From positions 193,640 through 257,639 of the forward strand of contig NZ_BNAH01000005.1 of assembly GCF_014653195.1 (NCBI RefSeq): a stretch of 64,000 bases of DNA, written 5' to 3'. This DNA comes from Thalassotalea profundi (GTDB taxonomy: Bacteria; Pseudomonadota; Gammaproteobacteria; Enterobacterales; Alteromonadaceae). Below, in pieces: positions 1-10,615 of this stretch. The translations under genes and the position numbers were made by a program. Every line of letters begins with the position of its first letter. Position 1 is the stretch's first letter. The notes beneath the pieces were generated by a model. That model did no database searches, had not been told where the DNA came from, and saw only the letters and a list, made by a program, of their open reading frames with translations.

Positions 1-4
1 ATAG

Positions 5-33
5 AAAAACCAGCCTTATGGCTGGTTTTTTTT
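5..33 (+). terminator. Rho-independent terminator of an upstream gene
   Basis: AACCAGCC and GGCTGGTT arms around a 4-nt loop are followed by a T run. It ends a transcript entering from the left edge; that gene lies outside the window. The A-rich 5' side could let it work in both directions. Confidence 0.8.
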
Positions 34-280
34 CATCTTTAACATATCAAGCCCCCTCAAAACTATTTAATCATGAGAAGCATTCTTATCTTCATTATAT
101 TAGAAAATATTCTTATAAAAATTATTATATTTGGAAGTAAACGCTATACTCATTTAGATTGATGATTTAGGTATAATGATTAATTCATTTTCTAGATTTA
201 TATTGACGGCGAATAACCCATTTTAGTTCATATTACCAATATCGATAACTTACGGTTTTGGTTTTTGAATCGAGTTAAGT

Positions 281-312
281 GTTATATTATTTTGTATACA
301 AAATAATATAAC
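281..312. promoter_or_regulatory. Perfect 32-bp palindrome containing TTGTATACAA
   Basis: The 32 bases equal their own reverse complement with no mismatch. The centre, 292-301, reads TTGTATACAA. Such a 10-bp core resembles operators of GntR-family regulators, so it is a candidate repressor site for oadGAB. The long AT-rich arms could also extrude as a cruciform. Palindromy is seen directly; the regulator is inferred. Confidence 0.55.
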
Positions 313-345
313 TGACCTCAACCTCTTTGTAGGTAAGAGTTTTCT

Positions 346-357
346 ATTGTATACAAT
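346..357. promoter_or_regulatory. Second TTGTATACAA palindrome (ATTGTATACAAT)
   Basis: A 12-bp perfect palindrome repeats the core of the 32-bp palindrome, 55 bp away centre to centre. That is close to five helical turns, which would suit cooperative binding or looping by one regulator. Confidence 0.5.
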
Positions 358-534
358 GCGTTTTTTGTTATATCAAATGTGAATAAATATCAAAAAAGTC
401 TGCATATATAGTTAATTTACATACTTTGTACTATTGACTTAAATTTATTTTTATGAATTCAACATATTTAAGTTGCTTTTTACTTATTGGAGTGATTATT
501 CTAATTCTATAATAAATCTTATGATGAGGGGAAA

Positions 535-807
535 ATGGATAACTTGATGCAACTTTTTACGGAAGCAGGTACTTTAATGCTTGCCGGTATGGTGTTTGTT
601 TTTGTTTTTTTAGGTTTGCTAGTGGTTTTTATAAATACAGTACTAGTAAAACTAGCTCAAACATATCCTGATCCTGTCGTTCAGCGAAAACCTCAACATA
701 ATTCAATAAATAAAAAAGAAGCGCATGACGGTGTTTCCCCCAGTATCGTTGCTGCAATTAGTTCAGCTGTTACTCAGTATCGTCAGCAACATTCTAAAAA
801 GAAATAG
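535..807 (+). CDS. oadG: Oxaloacetate decarboxylase gamma subunit
   Basis: A 90-residue protein with one N-terminal membrane helix (about residues 12-37) and a polar basic tail. This is the layout of OadG, which anchors and assembles the Na+-translocating oxaloacetate decarboxylase at the inner membrane. The start has a good AGGGGA ribosome site. oadA begins 11 bp downstream and oadB follows, the normal gamma-alpha-beta order. Sequence is poorly conserved in this family, so the call leans on topology and context, which are unambiguous here. Confidence 0.93.
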   Translation: MDNLMQLFTEAGTLMLAGMVFVFVFLGLLVVFINTVLVKLAQTYPDPVVQRKPQHNSINKKEAHDGVSPSIVAAISSAVTQYRQQHSKKK

Positions 808-818
808 GAGTATAAAAC

Positions 819-2594
819 ATGTCAAAACCACTAGGTATAACTGAAGTTGTTTTAAGAGATGGTCATCAATCGTTACTTGCCACCAGACTTCGTTTAGAAG
901 ATATGTTGCCTATTGCGTCAAAACTAGATGAAATTGGTTTTTGGTCAATTGAATCATGGGGAGGTGCAACGTTTGACTCCTGTATTCGTTATTTAGGAGA
1001 AGATCCTTGGGAACGTATTCGTGCCTTAAAAAAGGCAATGCCAAATACTAAGCAACAAATGTTGTTTCGCGGACAAAATATTTTAGGCTACCGCCATTAT
1101 GCTGATGATGTTGTGGAAAAATTTGTTGAACGTGCTCATATAAACGGAGTGGATGTCTTTCGTATTTTTGATGCGATGAATGATGTTCGAAATCTTCAAA
1201 CATCAATTAAAGCCGCTGTTAAGGTGGGTGCTCATGCCCAAGGAACATTAAGTTTTACTGAAAGCCCTGTTCACACTCTAGAAGGTTGGCTAACTATGGC
1301 CAAACAACTTGAAGATATGGGGGCTCACTCGCTCTGTATCAAAGATATGTCTGGTTTGTTAAAACCTTACTATGCGGCTGAGCTAATAAGTCGATTAAAA
1401 GAAACGGTTACATTACCCATTGCGTTACATTGTCATGCAACAACAGGTTTAAGTGTGGCTACACATATGAAGGCAATAGATGCAGATATTGATGTGATCG
1501 ATACTTCAATTTCTTCAATGAGTCAAACCTATGGTCATTCACCAACAGAAACCATAGTTTCTATAGTTGAAGGTACTGAACGTGATACTGGCCTAGATAT
1601 GGTCAAGCTTGCAGAAGTTGCCGCATATTTTAGAGACGTAAGAGAAAAATACGCACGCTTTGAAGGTAGCTTAAAAGGGGTGGACGCACGTATTCTTTTG
1701 GCACAAGTTCCTGGTGGTATGTTAACGAATATGGAAAGCCAACTTAAAGAGCAGGGCGCTGCGGATAAGTTAGATGCAGTGTTAACTGAAATACCTAAAG
1801 TAAGAAAAGACCTTGGTTATATCCCATTGGTTACTCCTACTTCCCAAATAGTTGGTACACAAGCAGTACTCAATGTATTAACCGGTGAGCGCTATAAAAC
1901 TATAACCAAAGAAACGGCAGGAGTGCTTAAAGGAGAGTATGGAGCCACAGCCGATAAAGTTGATGCTGAGTTACAAGCACGCGTTTTGGATGGAGCAGAG
2001 CCAATCACTTGTCGACCTGCAGATCTACTTAAACCTGAAGTAGAAACAATATCCGCTGAGTTAACAGCAATTGCCGATGAAAAAGGCATTAAATTAGCGG
2101 ATGATATTATTGATGATGTTTTAACATATGCCTTATTTCCACAAATTGGATTGAAGTTTTTAGAAAACAGAAATAATCCTGATGCATTTGAGCCTGTCCC
2201 CACTAAGTCACCAGAAAAAAGAGAGGCATCAGCTGAAGTTAAAGCGACTAAAACTGAAAACTATGCCGTGAGTGTTGATGGGAAAGTTTATGATGTTATC
2301 GTAGCACCTGGTGGCTCTATTGATAGTGTTAAGCCTGCAGTTAGTGGAGAAGTATTAAAGCAATCTGCATCAGTCAGTGCAGGTGAAACATTAAATGCAC
2401 CTTTAGCTGGAAATATATTTAAAGTACTCGTTAGTGAAGGTGATCATGTTGAAGCTGGCGAAGTTGTAATTATTATGGAAGCGATGAAAATGGAAACTGA
2501 AATTCGCGCAGTTAATGGTGGTGAAATTGTATCACTGAACACCAAAGAAGGTGACGCTGTCGCTGTTGGTGACCCATTAATTACATTGGCATAG
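819..2594 (+). CDS. oadA: Oxaloacetate decarboxylase alpha subunit (biotin carboxyltransferase)
   Basis: A 591-residue protein, the usual OadA length. The N-terminal carboxyltransferase TIM barrel shows LRDGHQSL near residue 12 and the metal-binding HCHATTG segment. A middle conserved carboxylase region follows, then a linker and a biotinyl domain with EAMKMETE, whose lysine is about residue 557. It moves CO2 from oxaloacetate to biotin, giving pyruvate. Carboxybiotin then swings to OadB, where decarboxylation drives Na+ export. An AGGAG site precedes the ATG. Co-transcription with oadG and oadB is inferred from 8-11 bp gaps. Confidence 0.97.
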   Translation: MSKPLGITEVVLRDGHQSLLATRLRLEDMLPIASKLDEIGFWSIESWGGATFDSCIRYLGEDPWERIRALKKAMPNTKQQMLFRGQNILGYRHYADDVVEKFVERAHINGVDVFRIFDAMNDVRNLQTSIKAAVKVGAHAQGTLSFTESPVHTLEGWLTMAKQLEDMGAHSLCIKDMSGLLKPYYAAELISRLKETVTLPIALHCHATTGLSVATHMKAIDADIDVIDTSISSMSQTYGHSPTETIVSIVEGTERDTGLDMVKLAEVAAYFRDVREKYARFEGSLKGVDARILLAQVPGGMLTNMESQLKEQGAADKLDAVLTEIPKVRKDLGYIPLVTPTSQIVGTQAVLNVLTGERYKTITKETAGVLKGEYGATADKVDAELQARVLDGAEPITCRPADLLKPEVETISAELTAIADEKGIKLADDIIDDVLTYALFPQIGLKFLENRNNPDAFEPVPTKSPEKREASAEVKATKTENYAVSVDGKVYDVIVAPGGSIDSVKPAVSGEVLKQSASVSAGETLNAPLAGNIFKVLVSEGDHVEAGEVVIIMEAMKMETEIRAVNGGEIVSLNTKEGDAVAVGDPLITLA

Positions 2595-2602
2595 GTGGGA
2601 AA

Positions 2603-3736
2603 ATGGAGTCGTTAAATACATTATGGTTATCCACTGGTCTAGCTAATTTTGAGTTAGGACAAGTGATAATGATGCTTGTTGGCTGTTTGTTACTATTTCT
2701 TGCTATCGCAAAGAATTTTGAACCGCTATTACTTTTACCTATTGGTTTTGGTGCTATTTTAACTAATATTCCCGTAGCGGGTTTTTCAGAAGTAGGTGGA
2801 CTACTGCATTATATTTACTATATTGGGATTGATACTGGGGTTTTCCCATTATTAATTTTTATGGGTGTTGGTGCGATGACCGACTTCAGTGCGTTAATTG
2901 CTAACCCTAAAGTATTATTTTTAGGAGCTGCTGCTCAGTTCGGTATTTTTGCCACCTTATTTGGCGCGATAGCTTTAAATGCCATTCCAGGTTTTGAATT
3001 TACCATGCAAGATGCGTCTGCTATTGCAATAATTGGTGGTGCTGATGGTCCAACGGCTATTTTCTTAGCGTCGAAACTAGCGCCTGAATTATTAGGGGCC
3101 ATAGCCGTTGCTGCCTATTCTTATATGGCGTTAGTACCTATTATTCAACCGCCTATTATGAAAGCATTAACGACACCAGAAGAGCGTAAAATTGTAATGG
3201 GACAATTACGTCCTGTTACAAAAGTTGAAAAAATTGTTTTCCCGCTCGCTGTTTTGTTGATGACAATATTTTTCCTGCCAGCAGCTACACCACTAGTGGG
3301 AATGTTTTGTCTTGGTAACTTAATGAGAGAGTGCGGTGTAGTCGATCGTTTAAGCTCAACAGCTCAAAATGAGTTAATCAATATCGTCACTATTTTCCTT
3401 GGCTTAGGTGTTGGCTCAAAACTTAGTGCGGATGCATTCTTAAATGTTGAAACGTTAGGGATTTTAGCTTTAGGTGCTGTTGCATTCTCTATTGGTACTG
3501 CGTCAGGTGTTTTAATGGCAAAGTTAATGAATAAGTATACTAAGGCTCCCATTAACCCTCTCATTGGTGCTGCGGGGGTTTCAGCGGTACCAATGGCGGC
3601 TAGAGTTGCGAATAAAGTTGGCTTAGAAGCTAATCCTCATAATTTCTTATTAATGCATGCTATGGGGCCAAATGTTGCAGGTGTTTTAGGCTCTGCGGTA
3701 GCGGCGGGTATTTTATTAGCGCTTGTTGGTAGTTAA
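2603..3736 (+). CDS. oadB: Oxaloacetate decarboxylase beta subunit (Na+ pump)
   Basis: A 377-residue polytopic membrane protein with the family signature [10 protein letters not shown] at about residues 145-154, whose aspartate is implicated in Na+ transport in characterised OadB proteins. It decarboxylates carboxybiotin on OadA and couples this to Na+ export across the inner membrane. It is full length and last in the operon. A strong terminator lies 33 bp downstream. In marine bacteria such a pump adds to the sodium gradient during organic-acid use. Confidence 0.96.
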   Translation: MESLNTLWLSTGLANFELGQVIMMLVGCLLLFLAIAKNFEPLLLLPIGFGAILTNIPVAGFSEVGGLLHYIYYIGIDTGVFPLLIFMGVGAMTDFSALIANPKVLFLGAAAQFGIFATLFGAIALNAIPGFEFTMQDASAIAIIGGADGPTAIFLASKLAPELLGAIAVAAYSYMALVPIIQPPIMKALTTPEERKIVMGQLRPVTKVEKIVFPLAVLLMTIFFLPAATPLVGMFCLGNLMRECGVVDRLSSTAQNELINIVTIFLGLGVGSKLSADAFLNVETLGILALGAVAFSIGTASGVLMAKLMNKYTKAPINPLIGAAGVSAVPMAARVANKVGLEANPHNFLLMHAMGPNVAGVLGSAVAAGILLALVGS

Positions 3737-3768
3737 CCATTCAAATAAATAAGTCAAAATATCAATAA

Positions 3769-3796
3769 AAAGCCAGCATATAATTTGCTGGCTTTT
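3769..3796 (+). terminator. Terminator after oadB
   Basis: AGCCAGC and GCTGGCT arms with a 9-nt loop, then five T. It closes oadGAB. An A run on the left side may let it also stop leftward transcription. Confidence 0.85.
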
Positions 3797-3838
3797 TCAT
3801 TAGGAACATCAGATTTTGGAGTGTTGTGAAAGCTAAAC

Positions 3839-4630
3839 TTAAGGTTTAGTACTTTCTTTTGTTGATTGTGTATTGATGCCTATAGTGTCTTTTGGATTAT
3901 ATGGAACTTTCCCTTGGGGTGGTAATGTATTGTAATTGCCATAGCGTTTAAAAGTATTTTTAGTGGCCATTTTAAGGATTTGTATATCTAACTTTTCTTT
4001 TAGCAATTGTCCTTGCTTAGTGTTGGCTACAGCAAATGTTGCTGGCATACTCTCAAGAAATCGGTAGTAAATAGGGCTTTGTAAATACTTTTGAATACTC
4101 GACATGGTCGCTATTCTTTCAAATACAATTGCTTTAAGTCGTCCTTTATCCATCATTTTTACCAATTGTTCTAAGCTTGCTACTTCAAGAAATTTATCTA
4201 AAGGAATATTCAATGCTTCTGAAAAAAAGGCGGCGTTACCTACCAGCGTTCCTAAGCTTTTAGGGGGAATGGAATCACTCGATAAGTACTTTGTGTGTGG
4301 ACTATAAATATCTACATTATTATCAAATGACCAATCAAGCTCTAAGCCATATTGATAAAAATCTTTTGTTTCCAGTCCTTTAGGGATTAAGCCAATAATA
4401 TCCAAGCGTTCATTTTCTAGCTCTTTCTTTGCTCTTGCATACGTCATTACTTGAATTTGAAAATTGAGTTCAGATATATTCGCTATAGAATTAAGTAATT
4501 CAGTACCAATACCTTGTCCATTTTCATCAAATACGGGGGGAAAAGGTTCTACACCTACAGTGAGTTTTTGGGCAGCTGTACATGCTACAGTTACTGTCAA
4601 TAATCCCACTAAGAAAAAATGTTTTAGCAT
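3839..4630 (-). CDS. Periplasmic solute-binding-like protein (SBP_bac_3 type)
   Basis: A 263-residue protein starting with a hydrophobic secretion signal (about residues 1-20). It then reads LTVGVEPFPPVFDENGQGIG, the typical first strand of polar amino-acid binding domains. No ABC permease or ATPase adjoins it, so it is probably one of the stand-alone periplasmic SBP_bac_3 proteins common in Alteromonadales. Ligand unknown. A cysteine near the signal's end lacks a canonical lipobox, so lipidation is doubtful. Transcribed alone, convergent with oadB. Confidence 0.75.
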   Translation of the reverse strand: MLKHFFLVGLLTVTVACTAAQKLTVGVEPFPPVFDENGQGIGTELLNSIANISELNFQIQVMTYARAKKELENERLDIIGLIPKGLETKDFYQYGLELDWSFDNNVDIYSPHTKYLSSDSIPPKSLGTLVGNAAFFSEALNIPLDKFLEVASLEQLVKMMDKGRLKAIVFERIATMSSIQKYLQSPIYYRFLESMPATFAVANTKQGQLLKEKLDIQILKMATKNTFKRYGNYNTLPPQGKVPYNPKDTIGINTQSTKESTKP

Positions 4631-4801
4631 ATTTAGCGCTTTATTAAATGACTACTTAATGATTAATTATAGCATAGACGTTATAATGGAAGAAGTCACT
4701 GCTAACTGGTATGAGCAGACAGTTCATTTTATCTGCAATAAATCAAAAGTTTATACAAGTATTTTTAAGCTGTTCGTTTGATTCTAGTGGTCCCTATAAA
4801 G

Positions 4802-5455
4802 TTAAGGATTTAGCTTAAAATGATTCCATTGGGATTGTTGTTTTTCAAAACATAATCGATCATGAAGTCGACTCGCACGACCTTGCCAAAACTCAACATA
4901 ATGAGGTTTTACGCGCCATCCACCCCAAAAGTCAGGTAATGGTACGTCTTTACCCTTAAATAACTTTTCATAATAATTAAATTGTTGTTGTAGTTCATTA
5001 TCTTGTGATAATTTCTGGCTTTGATGAGATGCCCATGCGCCAATTTGACTACCACGATCTCTGCTACGAAAATAGTTAGCAGACTGCTGAGCAGAAATTT
5101 TCTCTACTGTGCCTTCTATACGAATTTGACGTTGCAGTACATTCCAATGAAATAATAGAGCAACTTTATTATTGCCTTCTAAATTCTGGCTTTTTCGACT
5201 GCCGTAATTGGTATAAAAAATAAAACCTTCTTCGTCGAACTCTTTAAGTAACACCATTCTTGAGCTGGGTTGTCCATTGTTGTCAACGCTAGAAACAGAC
5301 ATAGCTTCAGGTAATAAAATTCCAGCTTTGTTGGCATCATCAAACCATTGTTGAAAAAGTTCGGTTGGGGTAGTGTCGGACGTTAATTCTGGTAATGGTA
5401 GTGCTACGCCTTGGCCAAAAGTAAACAAACAACGTAATTTTTCAAGCAACGTCAT
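4802..5455 (-). CDS. pdxH: Pyridoxamine 5'-phosphate oxidase
   Basis: A 217-residue FMN flavoprotein that oxidises pyridoxine or pyridoxamine phosphate to pyridoxal phosphate, the last step of vitamin B6 synthesis and salvage in the cytoplasm. Family hallmarks are SSRMVLLKEFDEEGFIFYTN, the NKVALLFHW strand and the C-terminal WGGWRVKPHYVEFWQGR followed by RLHDR. Length and both ends match the family. It is an isolated gene, with about 170 bp without features between it and the binding-protein gene. Confidence 0.97.
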   Translation of the reverse strand: MTLLEKLRCLFTFGQGVALPLPELTSDTTPTELFQQWFDDANKAGILLPEAMSVSSVDNNGQPSSRMVLLKEFDEEGFIFYTNYGSRKSQNLEGNNKVALLFHWNVLQRQIRIEGTVEKISAQQSANYFRSRDRGSQIGAWASHQSQKLSQDNELQQQFNYYEKLFKGKDVPLPDFWGGWRVKPHYVEFWQGRASRLHDRLCFEKQQSQWNHFKLNP

Positions 5456-5571
5456 AAGAGAAGTGTTCTTTGTATTTATGTAATAGGTATTTTAGCAGTA
5501 ATCATCATTACCTTGTATGATTATATGCACTAATTTTATCTTTTTCTTTTGAATGATAGTAATCACTAATA

Positions 5572-5781
5572 TCACCAATCATCAGTGTCATCTAATAATT
5601 CTTTTAAACGCTTCTTTTCTAATAGATCATCAATACGTTTTCGAACTTGAGCGGATTGGCTTTGCTTTTTACGAGCTTCGATTGAGTTATCGTGATCAAT
5701 AGTTTCATTCTCATTGTCCACGTTATCATCTATATCGTCGTTTAAATCATCATTAAAATTATTAGTTGAGTCATACGTCAT
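5572..5781 (-). CDS. Small acidic PA3496-family-like protein
   Basis: A 69-residue protein with an Asn/Asp/Glu-rich N-terminal half and a helical, charged C-terminal half (RKRIDDLLEKKRLKELL). This pattern resembles the PA3496 family, sometimes called putative envelope-integrity proteins. No signal peptide or membrane segment is visible. Biochemical role unknown. A bidirectional-looking terminator separates it from napC. Confidence 0.6.
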   Translation of the reverse strand: MTYDSTNNFNDDLNDDIDDNVDNENETIDHDNSIEARKKQSQSAQVRKRIDDLLEKKRLKELLDDTDDW

Positions 5782-5868
5782 TTTATTAACCTACAAACAA
5801 TATCAATCTGTTTGATATTTATTGACTATCTTAATGTGAAACATAGGTCTAAATAAAAAAAAATTCAA

Positions 5869-5900
5869 TAAAAAAGTCAGTAAATTTACTGACTTTTTTG
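5869..5900. terminator. Terminator downstream of napC
   Basis: AAGTCAGTAAA and TTTACTGACTT arms form a near-perfect palindrome flanked by A and T runs. It sits just past the leftward nap operon and upstream of the leftward small acidic gene, so it would end nap transcripts. The symmetry permits function in both directions. Confidence 0.75.
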
Positions 5901-5937
5901 ATATTTTATCACAATGTTAAATTTAGCTTTAAAAGAC

Positions 5938-6528
5938 TTATTCCCAGCCTTCAACCCCTTTCATATCAGGCAATTGATGAGCAATACCTTTATGGCAGTC
6001 AATACAGGTTTTATCACCACTTGCCAGAGAGGTTGAATGTTGCTGAGATGCGCGAGGGCTTTGTGCCGTAAAATCCATATAATCAAAATTATGGCAGTTT
6101 CTACATTCTAAAGAGTCATTGGCTTTTAATCGTGTCCATTCATTTTGTGCTAAACGTTTCCGGTGAGCTAAAAACTTATCTCGAGTGTTAATCGTACCGA
6201 AAATTTTCCCCCAGACCTCTTTCGATGCCTGCATTTTTCGGGCTATTTTATCAGTCCATTTATGGGGTACATGACAGTCTGGGCAGGTTGCCCTTACGCC
6301 CGAACGATTTGAAAAATGTATAGTGGTTTTTAATTCTTCATAAACGTTATTTTCCATTTCGTGACAGCTGATACAAAATTGCTCAGTATTGGTTGCTTCA
6401 AGCGCCGTGTTAAAACCGCCCCAGAAGATAATTCCTGCGATGAAACCACCTATAACTAAGAAACCTAAACTAAAATATGCACTAGGTTTTTTTAACGTCT
6501 GCCAGCCAATTTGGATAATCTTTTTCAT
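5938..6528 (-). CDS. napC: Tetrahaem cytochrome c-type quinol dehydrogenase NapC
   Basis: A 196-residue protein with one N-terminal membrane anchor (about residues 17-38) and four CxxCH haem sites: CISCH, CPDCH, CRNCH and CIDCH. NapC oxidises membrane quinol and passes electrons to periplasmic NapAB. It is the last gene of napEFDABC, with a 9-bp gap after napB. Its presence and the lack of napG/napH suggest electrons enter only through the NapC route. Confidence 0.96.
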   Translation of the reverse strand: MKKIIQIGWQTLKKPSAYFSLGFLVIGGFIAGIIFWGGFNTALEATNTEQFCISCHEMENNVYEELKTTIHFSNRSGVRATCPDCHVPHKWTDKIARKMQASKEVWGKIFGTINTRDKFLAHRKRLAQNEWTRLKANDSLECRNCHNFDYMDFTAQSPRASQQHSTSLASGDKTCIDCHKGIAHQLPDMKGVEGWE

Positions 6529-6537
6529 TGCTATCTC

Positions 6538-7029
6538 CTAGTCTTTAGCTGCACGCTTAGCTTTCATCAATGTATGCATATCAACAAAATCATTTTCAAC
6601 TAATAATTTAGCATCGGTTTGTGTTGCATGACATTGATTACAAAAATAGCGGCGAGGTGATATTTCAGCTAAAAAATTACCGTCTCTGTCCATAAAGTGG
6701 GTCACACTTACCATCGGCGCTTGTGACTCTTCAGTACGACTTCGACTGTGGCATGACATACATTTGTTAGAGTTTAGGTTAACCTCATAATTACGCGTTT
6801 TATGCGGGATTACTGGAGGTTGCATGGGGTAATTTCGTGCTTGCTTTATATCTTTATTAATTACGTTTGCAATAGGTGATGGTGTCGCTTGGGTGTCGAT
6901 ACTTGTGCTAGCGCGTAAAGTTGCTATGTTATGGTTTTCTGCAATTACGTTAGTTACGAATAAAGTCGCTACTATAAGTGTTTGTATAGCTATTTTAGAT
7001 ATTTTAGCGATATTAATGATGATTTTCAT
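6538..7029 (-). CDS. napB: Dihaem cytochrome c subunit of periplasmic nitrate reductase
   Basis: A 163-residue protein with an N-terminal secretion signal (about residues 1-30) and two haem c sites, CMSCH and CNQCH. The PPVIPH segment is typical of NapB. In the periplasm it relays electrons from NapC to NapA. It lies between napA and napC with 9-bp gaps on both sides, in the canonical order. Confidence 0.96.
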   Translation of the reverse strand: MKIIINIAKISKIAIQTLIVATLFVTNVIAENHNIATLRASTSIDTQATPSPIANVINKDIKQARNYPMQPPVIPHKTRNYEVNLNSNKCMSCHSRSRTEESQAPMVSVTHFMDRDGNFLAEISPRRYFCNQCHATQTDAKLLVENDFVDMHTLMKAKRAAKD

Positions 7030-7038
7030 GATTACCCC

Positions 7039-9537
7039 CTAAACCTTAACCACTTTGACAGCACATTTTTTGTAATCTGTCTGTTTTGATAAAGGGTCTG
7101 TTGCATCTAATGTTACTTTGTTAACTAATCGACTGGCGTCAAACCAAGGCATATAAACTAAACCTATAGGTGGTTTGTTTCGTCCTCTAGTTTCAATACG
7201 AGTTTGCACTTCACCTCGACGAGAAACAAGTTTGACTAAATCACCTCTGCGCATACCTCTTTTTTTAGCATCATCGGGGTGCATATACACAAGCGCATCA
7301 GGAATGGCTTTATAAAGCTCAGGTACACGTTGGGTCATTGAACCTGAGTGCCAATGTTCAAGTACTCGGCCTGTTGATAGCCATAGATCATATTCATCAT
7401 CAGGGCTTTCAGCAGCAGGCTCATAGGGTAATGCAAAAATAACAGCACGTCCGTTTTTATGGCCATAAAACTCAAAATCACTGCCCGCTTTTACGTAAGG
7501 ATCAGAGCCTTCTTTAAAACGACGAAGCGTTTCTTTACCATTAACTACTGGCCAGCGTAAACCTCGTTCTTGATGATAACGATCATAGTCTGCTAGATCG
7601 TGTGCTTTTCCTCGGCCAAAGCTTGCATATTCTTCAAATAAACCTTTTTGTAGATAAAAACCAAAATGGCGAGCTTCATCGTTAAGTCGGTCTTCTGGTA
7701 TTTCATCGAGTGAGAATTTATTTACTTGACCATTTTTAAAAAGCACTTCGAATAAGTTTTTCCCTTTAACGCTTGGATCTTGTTCAATTAACTCTTTTGG
7801 CCAAACTTCTTCAATATTGAAACGTTTGGCAAATTCTAGTAATTGCCATAAATCAGATTTTGCACCTTTAGGTGCATCAACCATTTGATACCAAGCTTGC
7901 GTTCTCCGCTCTGCATTACCATAAACGCCTTCTTTTTCTACCCACATTGCGGTAGGTAAAATTAAATCAGCTGCTTGTGCAGTAACTGTTGGGTAAGGAT
8001 CAGAGCAAACGATAAAGTTTTTAGGGTTGCGGTATCCAGGATACATTTCTTCATTAATATTGGCTCCCGCTTGCATATTGTTATTACATTGAACCCAATA
8101 GAAGTTTAATTCTCCGTCTTTTAATTTACGGTTTTGTAAAACGGCATGGTATCCTGGTTTCGGTGGAATAGTACCGTGAGGAACTTTCCATAATTTTTCT
8201 GCTTTATCACGATGAGCTTTATTGTTAACGACCATATCCGCAGGTAAGCGATGAGAAAAAGTGCCTACTTCACGTGCTGTACCACATGCAGAGGGTTGTC
8301 CTGTTAGCGAGAAAGGGCTATTGCCAGGGGTTGATATTTTTCCTGTTAATAAATGAATATTATATACGAGGTTATTTGCCCATACACCTCGAGTATGTTG
8401 ATTAAAACCCATGGTCCAAAACGAACACACTTTAATTTTGGGATCCGCATAAAGTTCTGCTAATGCATTCAATTTATCGACGGATACGCCTGATAGTTCA
8501 GAAGTGTATTCGGCAGTATAGGTACTGACAAACTTCGCATACTCTTCAAATTCAATGGGCGTTGAATCTCCTGCGTTACTACCATTGTTTTTGGCCTTTT
8601 GCTCTAATGGATGTTCTGGACGTAAACCATAACCAATATCAGTAGCACCTAGCCTAAAGTTGGTGTGCTTATTAACAAAGTCTTTATTTACTCGATCCGT
8701 CTTAATAATGTAATTTGCAATAAAGTTTAGTATGGCTAAGTCGGTTTGCGGGGTGAAAATCATACTATTATCAGCAAGATCAGAACTGCGATGAGCAAAA
8801 GTAGATAAAACTGCCACTTTTACATGTGGCGAGCTTAAACGACGATCAGTAATACGCGTCCATAAAATAGGGTGCATTTCTGCCATATTTGAACCCCAAA
8901 GCACCATAGCATCAGTAGCTTCTATATCGTCATAACAGCCCATAGGTTCATCAATGCCGAAAGTGCGCATAAAGCCACCAACAGCTGATGCCATACAATG
9001 ACGGGCATTAGGGTCAATGTTATTGGTTCTAAATCCAGCTTTCATTAATTTTGATGCAGCATAACCTTCAAATACCGTCCATTGTCCTGAGCCAAACATG
9101 CCAATAGCTGTAGGACCTTTGTCTTTTAATGTTTTTTTGGCTTTTTCTGCCATTATGTCAAAAGCAGCATCCCAAGATATAGGAGTAAAATCACCGTCTT
9201 TATCAAATACCCCATTTTTCATTCTTAATAAAGGAGTGGTTAATCGGTCTTTTCCGTACATTATTTTTGAAAGAAAATAGCCTTTAATACAGTTTAACCC
9301 TTTATTTACTGGCGATTTTATATCACCATGGGTAGCAACTACTTTGCCATCCATAACACCTACATTAACACTGCAGCCTGTCCCACAAAATCGACATGGC
9401 GCTTTGTCCCATTTGAGTTTTGTTATATCACTACTAGTAATTAAGTTAGTTGCGTTAGTTGGAATTGATACGCCAGCAACGGCAGCAGCAGCGGCAACAG
9501 CATTAGCTTTAATAAATTCTCGGCGATTAATAGTCAT
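7039..9537 (-). CDS. napA: Periplasmic nitrate reductase catalytic subunit
   Basis: An 832-residue molybdoenzyme that reduces nitrate to nitrite in the periplasm. A Tat signal with NRREFIK (Arg5-Arg6) opens the protein. Cys48, Cys51, Cys55 and Cys83 match the [4Fe-4S] ligands. The ARHCMASAV segment carries the likely molybdenum-ligand cysteine. Length matches NapA proteins. It is full length with no frame disruption. napD lies 4 bp upstream, as expected for its Tat chaperone. Confidence 0.98.
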   Translation of the reverse strand: MTINRREFIKANAVAAAAAVAGVSIPTNATNLITSSDITKLKWDKAPCRFCGTGCSVNVGVMDGKVVATHGDIKSPVNKGLNCIKGYFLSKIMYGKDRLTTPLLRMKNGVFDKDGDFTPISWDAAFDIMAEKAKKTLKDKGPTAIGMFGSGQWTVFEGYAASKLMKAGFRTNNIDPNARHCMASAVGGFMRTFGIDEPMGCYDDIEATDAMVLWGSNMAEMHPILWTRITDRRLSSPHVKVAVLSTFAHRSSDLADNSMIFTPQTDLAILNFIANYIIKTDRVNKDFVNKHTNFRLGATDIGYGLRPEHPLEQKAKNNGSNAGDSTPIEFEEYAKFVSTYTAEYTSELSGVSVDKLNALAELYADPKIKVCSFWTMGFNQHTRGVWANNLVYNIHLLTGKISTPGNSPFSLTGQPSACGTAREVGTFSHRLPADMVVNNKAHRDKAEKLWKVPHGTIPPKPGYHAVLQNRKLKDGELNFYWVQCNNNMQAGANINEEMYPGYRNPKNFIVCSDPYPTVTAQAADLILPTAMWVEKEGVYGNAERRTQAWYQMVDAPKGAKSDLWQLLEFAKRFNIEEVWPKELIEQDPSVKGKNLFEVLFKNGQVNKFSLDEIPEDRLNDEARHFGFYLQKGLFEEYASFGRGKAHDLADYDRYHQERGLRWPVVNGKETLRRFKEGSDPYVKAGSDFEFYGHKNGRAVIFALPYEPAAESPDDEYDLWLSTGRVLEHWHSGSMTQRVPELYKAIPDALVYMHPDDAKKRGMRRGDLVKLVSRRGEVQTRIETRGRNKPPIGLVYMPWFDASRLVNKVTLDATDPLSKQTDYKKCAVKVVKV

Positions 9538-9541
9538 ATAC

Positions 9542-9856
9542 TCACCCTTTCCCTTCGGTTAGTAAATCTTCTGTTAAAAATTGATGATATACCGGAGACA
9601 GACTAAACAGGCCGGTATGATGTTTTAGTTGGTCAATTAAAAAACCAATTTTTTTCTGTGTTGAGGCTTCTAATGTAAAAACTATTTTACCTTCCTTACT
9701 AATTGCATGAATTTCAGCGCCTTCGATAAGCGATATGTCATTGGTAACATTCTCTATGCAATGCATTTGAGCATGTGCAACATAGCTTGCCACATGATAC
9801 TCAACAGCTGGCTCTACCTTAGTTGATGTTTTAGCGGGTGTGTAAATTTCAGACAT
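9542..9856 (-). CDS. napD: NapD Tat-signal chaperone
   Basis: A 104-residue NapD-family protein that binds the NapA Tat signal during cofactor loading. The small ferredoxin-like fold segment ([20 protein letters not shown] to FTLEA) fits the family. An N-terminal extension of about 20 residues is a little longer than in E. coli, so an internal start is possible. It overlaps napF by 8 bp and precedes napA by 4 bp, indicating translational coupling. Confidence 0.9.
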   Translation of the reverse strand: MSEIYTPAKTSTKVEPAVEYHVASYVAHAQMHCIENVTNDISLIEGAEIHAISKEGKIVFTLEASTQKKIGFLIDQLKHHTGLFSLSPVYHQFLTEDLLTEGKG

Positions 9857-10382
9857 GGGTAATCTCTAATTTAGTAAGGTTGAGTGATATAGCATCTTGT
9901 GGGCAAGTTGAAATACAAGCACCACATTGGGTACAGTCAGCTAAATTAATGGTAGGTGTTGGAATGCTGCTTTTTTTAAAATCAAACACAATAGCGCTTG
10001 TTTCGCATACGTCCTGACAACTCTGACAAAAAATATTGTTTTCGGCTAAACACTGGTTATTAATTTCAAGCTGAGCTGGCCATGGAAGGGGATTGTTAGT
10101 TTTTATATCGTGCTTATCAACAAATAAAGGCTGTTGACAACTTGCATGACACTTATCACAGAAAGTACATTCATTATTTGAAAAGTCGATAGCTGGAAAG
10201 CCAGCATCATCTTTAATGATTATATTGGTTTCACAAGCTTCGATGCAGTCTCCACATTGAGTACAATTGCTTAAGAAGTGATCTTCATTTTTTATCCAAG
10301 GTAAACGTAATGAAGGAGTAGGGGGAGTGACTTTCCCTCTAAAAAGACGTCGTCTACTTGGGTTTTCTAGCTTATTATTCAT
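9849..10382 (-). CDS. napF: Ferredoxin-type protein NapF
   Basis: A 177-residue cytoplasmic iron-sulfur protein with four cysteine clusters: CTQCGDC, CTFCDKC, CQSCQDVC and CTQCGAC. The start chosen gives MNNKLENPSRRRLFRGK, matching the short leader before SRR in known NapF. A longer reading from 10436 would run through napE and looks wrong. NapF is thought to help deliver Fe-S or electrons to NapA maturation. Second gene of the operon. Confidence 0.92.
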   Translation of the reverse strand: MNNKLENPSRRRLFRGKVTPPTPSLRLPWIKNEDHFLSNCTQCGDCIEACETNIIIKDDAGFPAIDFSNNECTFCDKCHASCQQPLFVDKHDIKTNNPLPWPAQLEINNQCLAENNIFCQSCQDVCETSAIVFDFKKSSIPTPTINLADCTQCGACISTCPQDAISLNLTKLEITHV

Positions 10383-10396
10383 GAGATGATATATTC

Positions 10397-10558
10397 TTAT
10401 GAAGTAGGAGGGCCAAAAATCATTTGGCTGATCCAAATCATAAACCCGAAACCGCCGACAATAATTATTGAAAGAATTGGTGCTAAAAACACCGCAAGAA
10501 ATACAAATGTATTCTTCTCATACTTTTTTATTTGCTCTGGGCTGTGGTTGTCACTCAT
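10397..10558 (-). CDS. napE: NapE membrane protein
   Basis: A 53-residue protein with a single membrane helix (about residues 18-42, VFLAVFLAPILSIIIVGGFG). The start at 10558 is set by an AAGGAGAATAAA ribosome site just upstream; a longer reading from 10597 lacks one. It is the first gene of the nap operon. NapE has no firmly established role; it may tune nitrate reductase electron supply. Confidence 0.85.
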   Translation of the reverse strand: MSDNHSPEQIKKYEKNTFVFLAVFLAPILSIIIVGGFGFMIWISQMIFGPPTS

Positions 10559-10615
10559 TTTATTCTCCTTGTAGCTAGAAGGGTTTAATAATGACATGGC
10601 TTATAATGTTAAATG

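Larger units (their letters stand above)
35..534. other. Intergenic region upstream of oadG
   Basis: About 500 AT-rich bases without a credible gene. It holds two TTGTATACAA palindromes, listed separately, and several TATAAT-like sites, for example near 173-178. It probably carries the promoter and operators of oadGAB. I see no RNA gene in it. Confidence 0.6.

Noticed and set aside
1892-2203. Antisense open frame within oadA
   Set aside because: Shadow of a highly conserved coding region; similar antisense frames in pyrG, mutS, metH and radA were dismissed for the same reason.
4464-4781. Plus-strand open frame opposite the binding-protein gene
   Set aside because: Mostly antisense to the signal-peptide gene, whose protein features are clear; no ribosome site.
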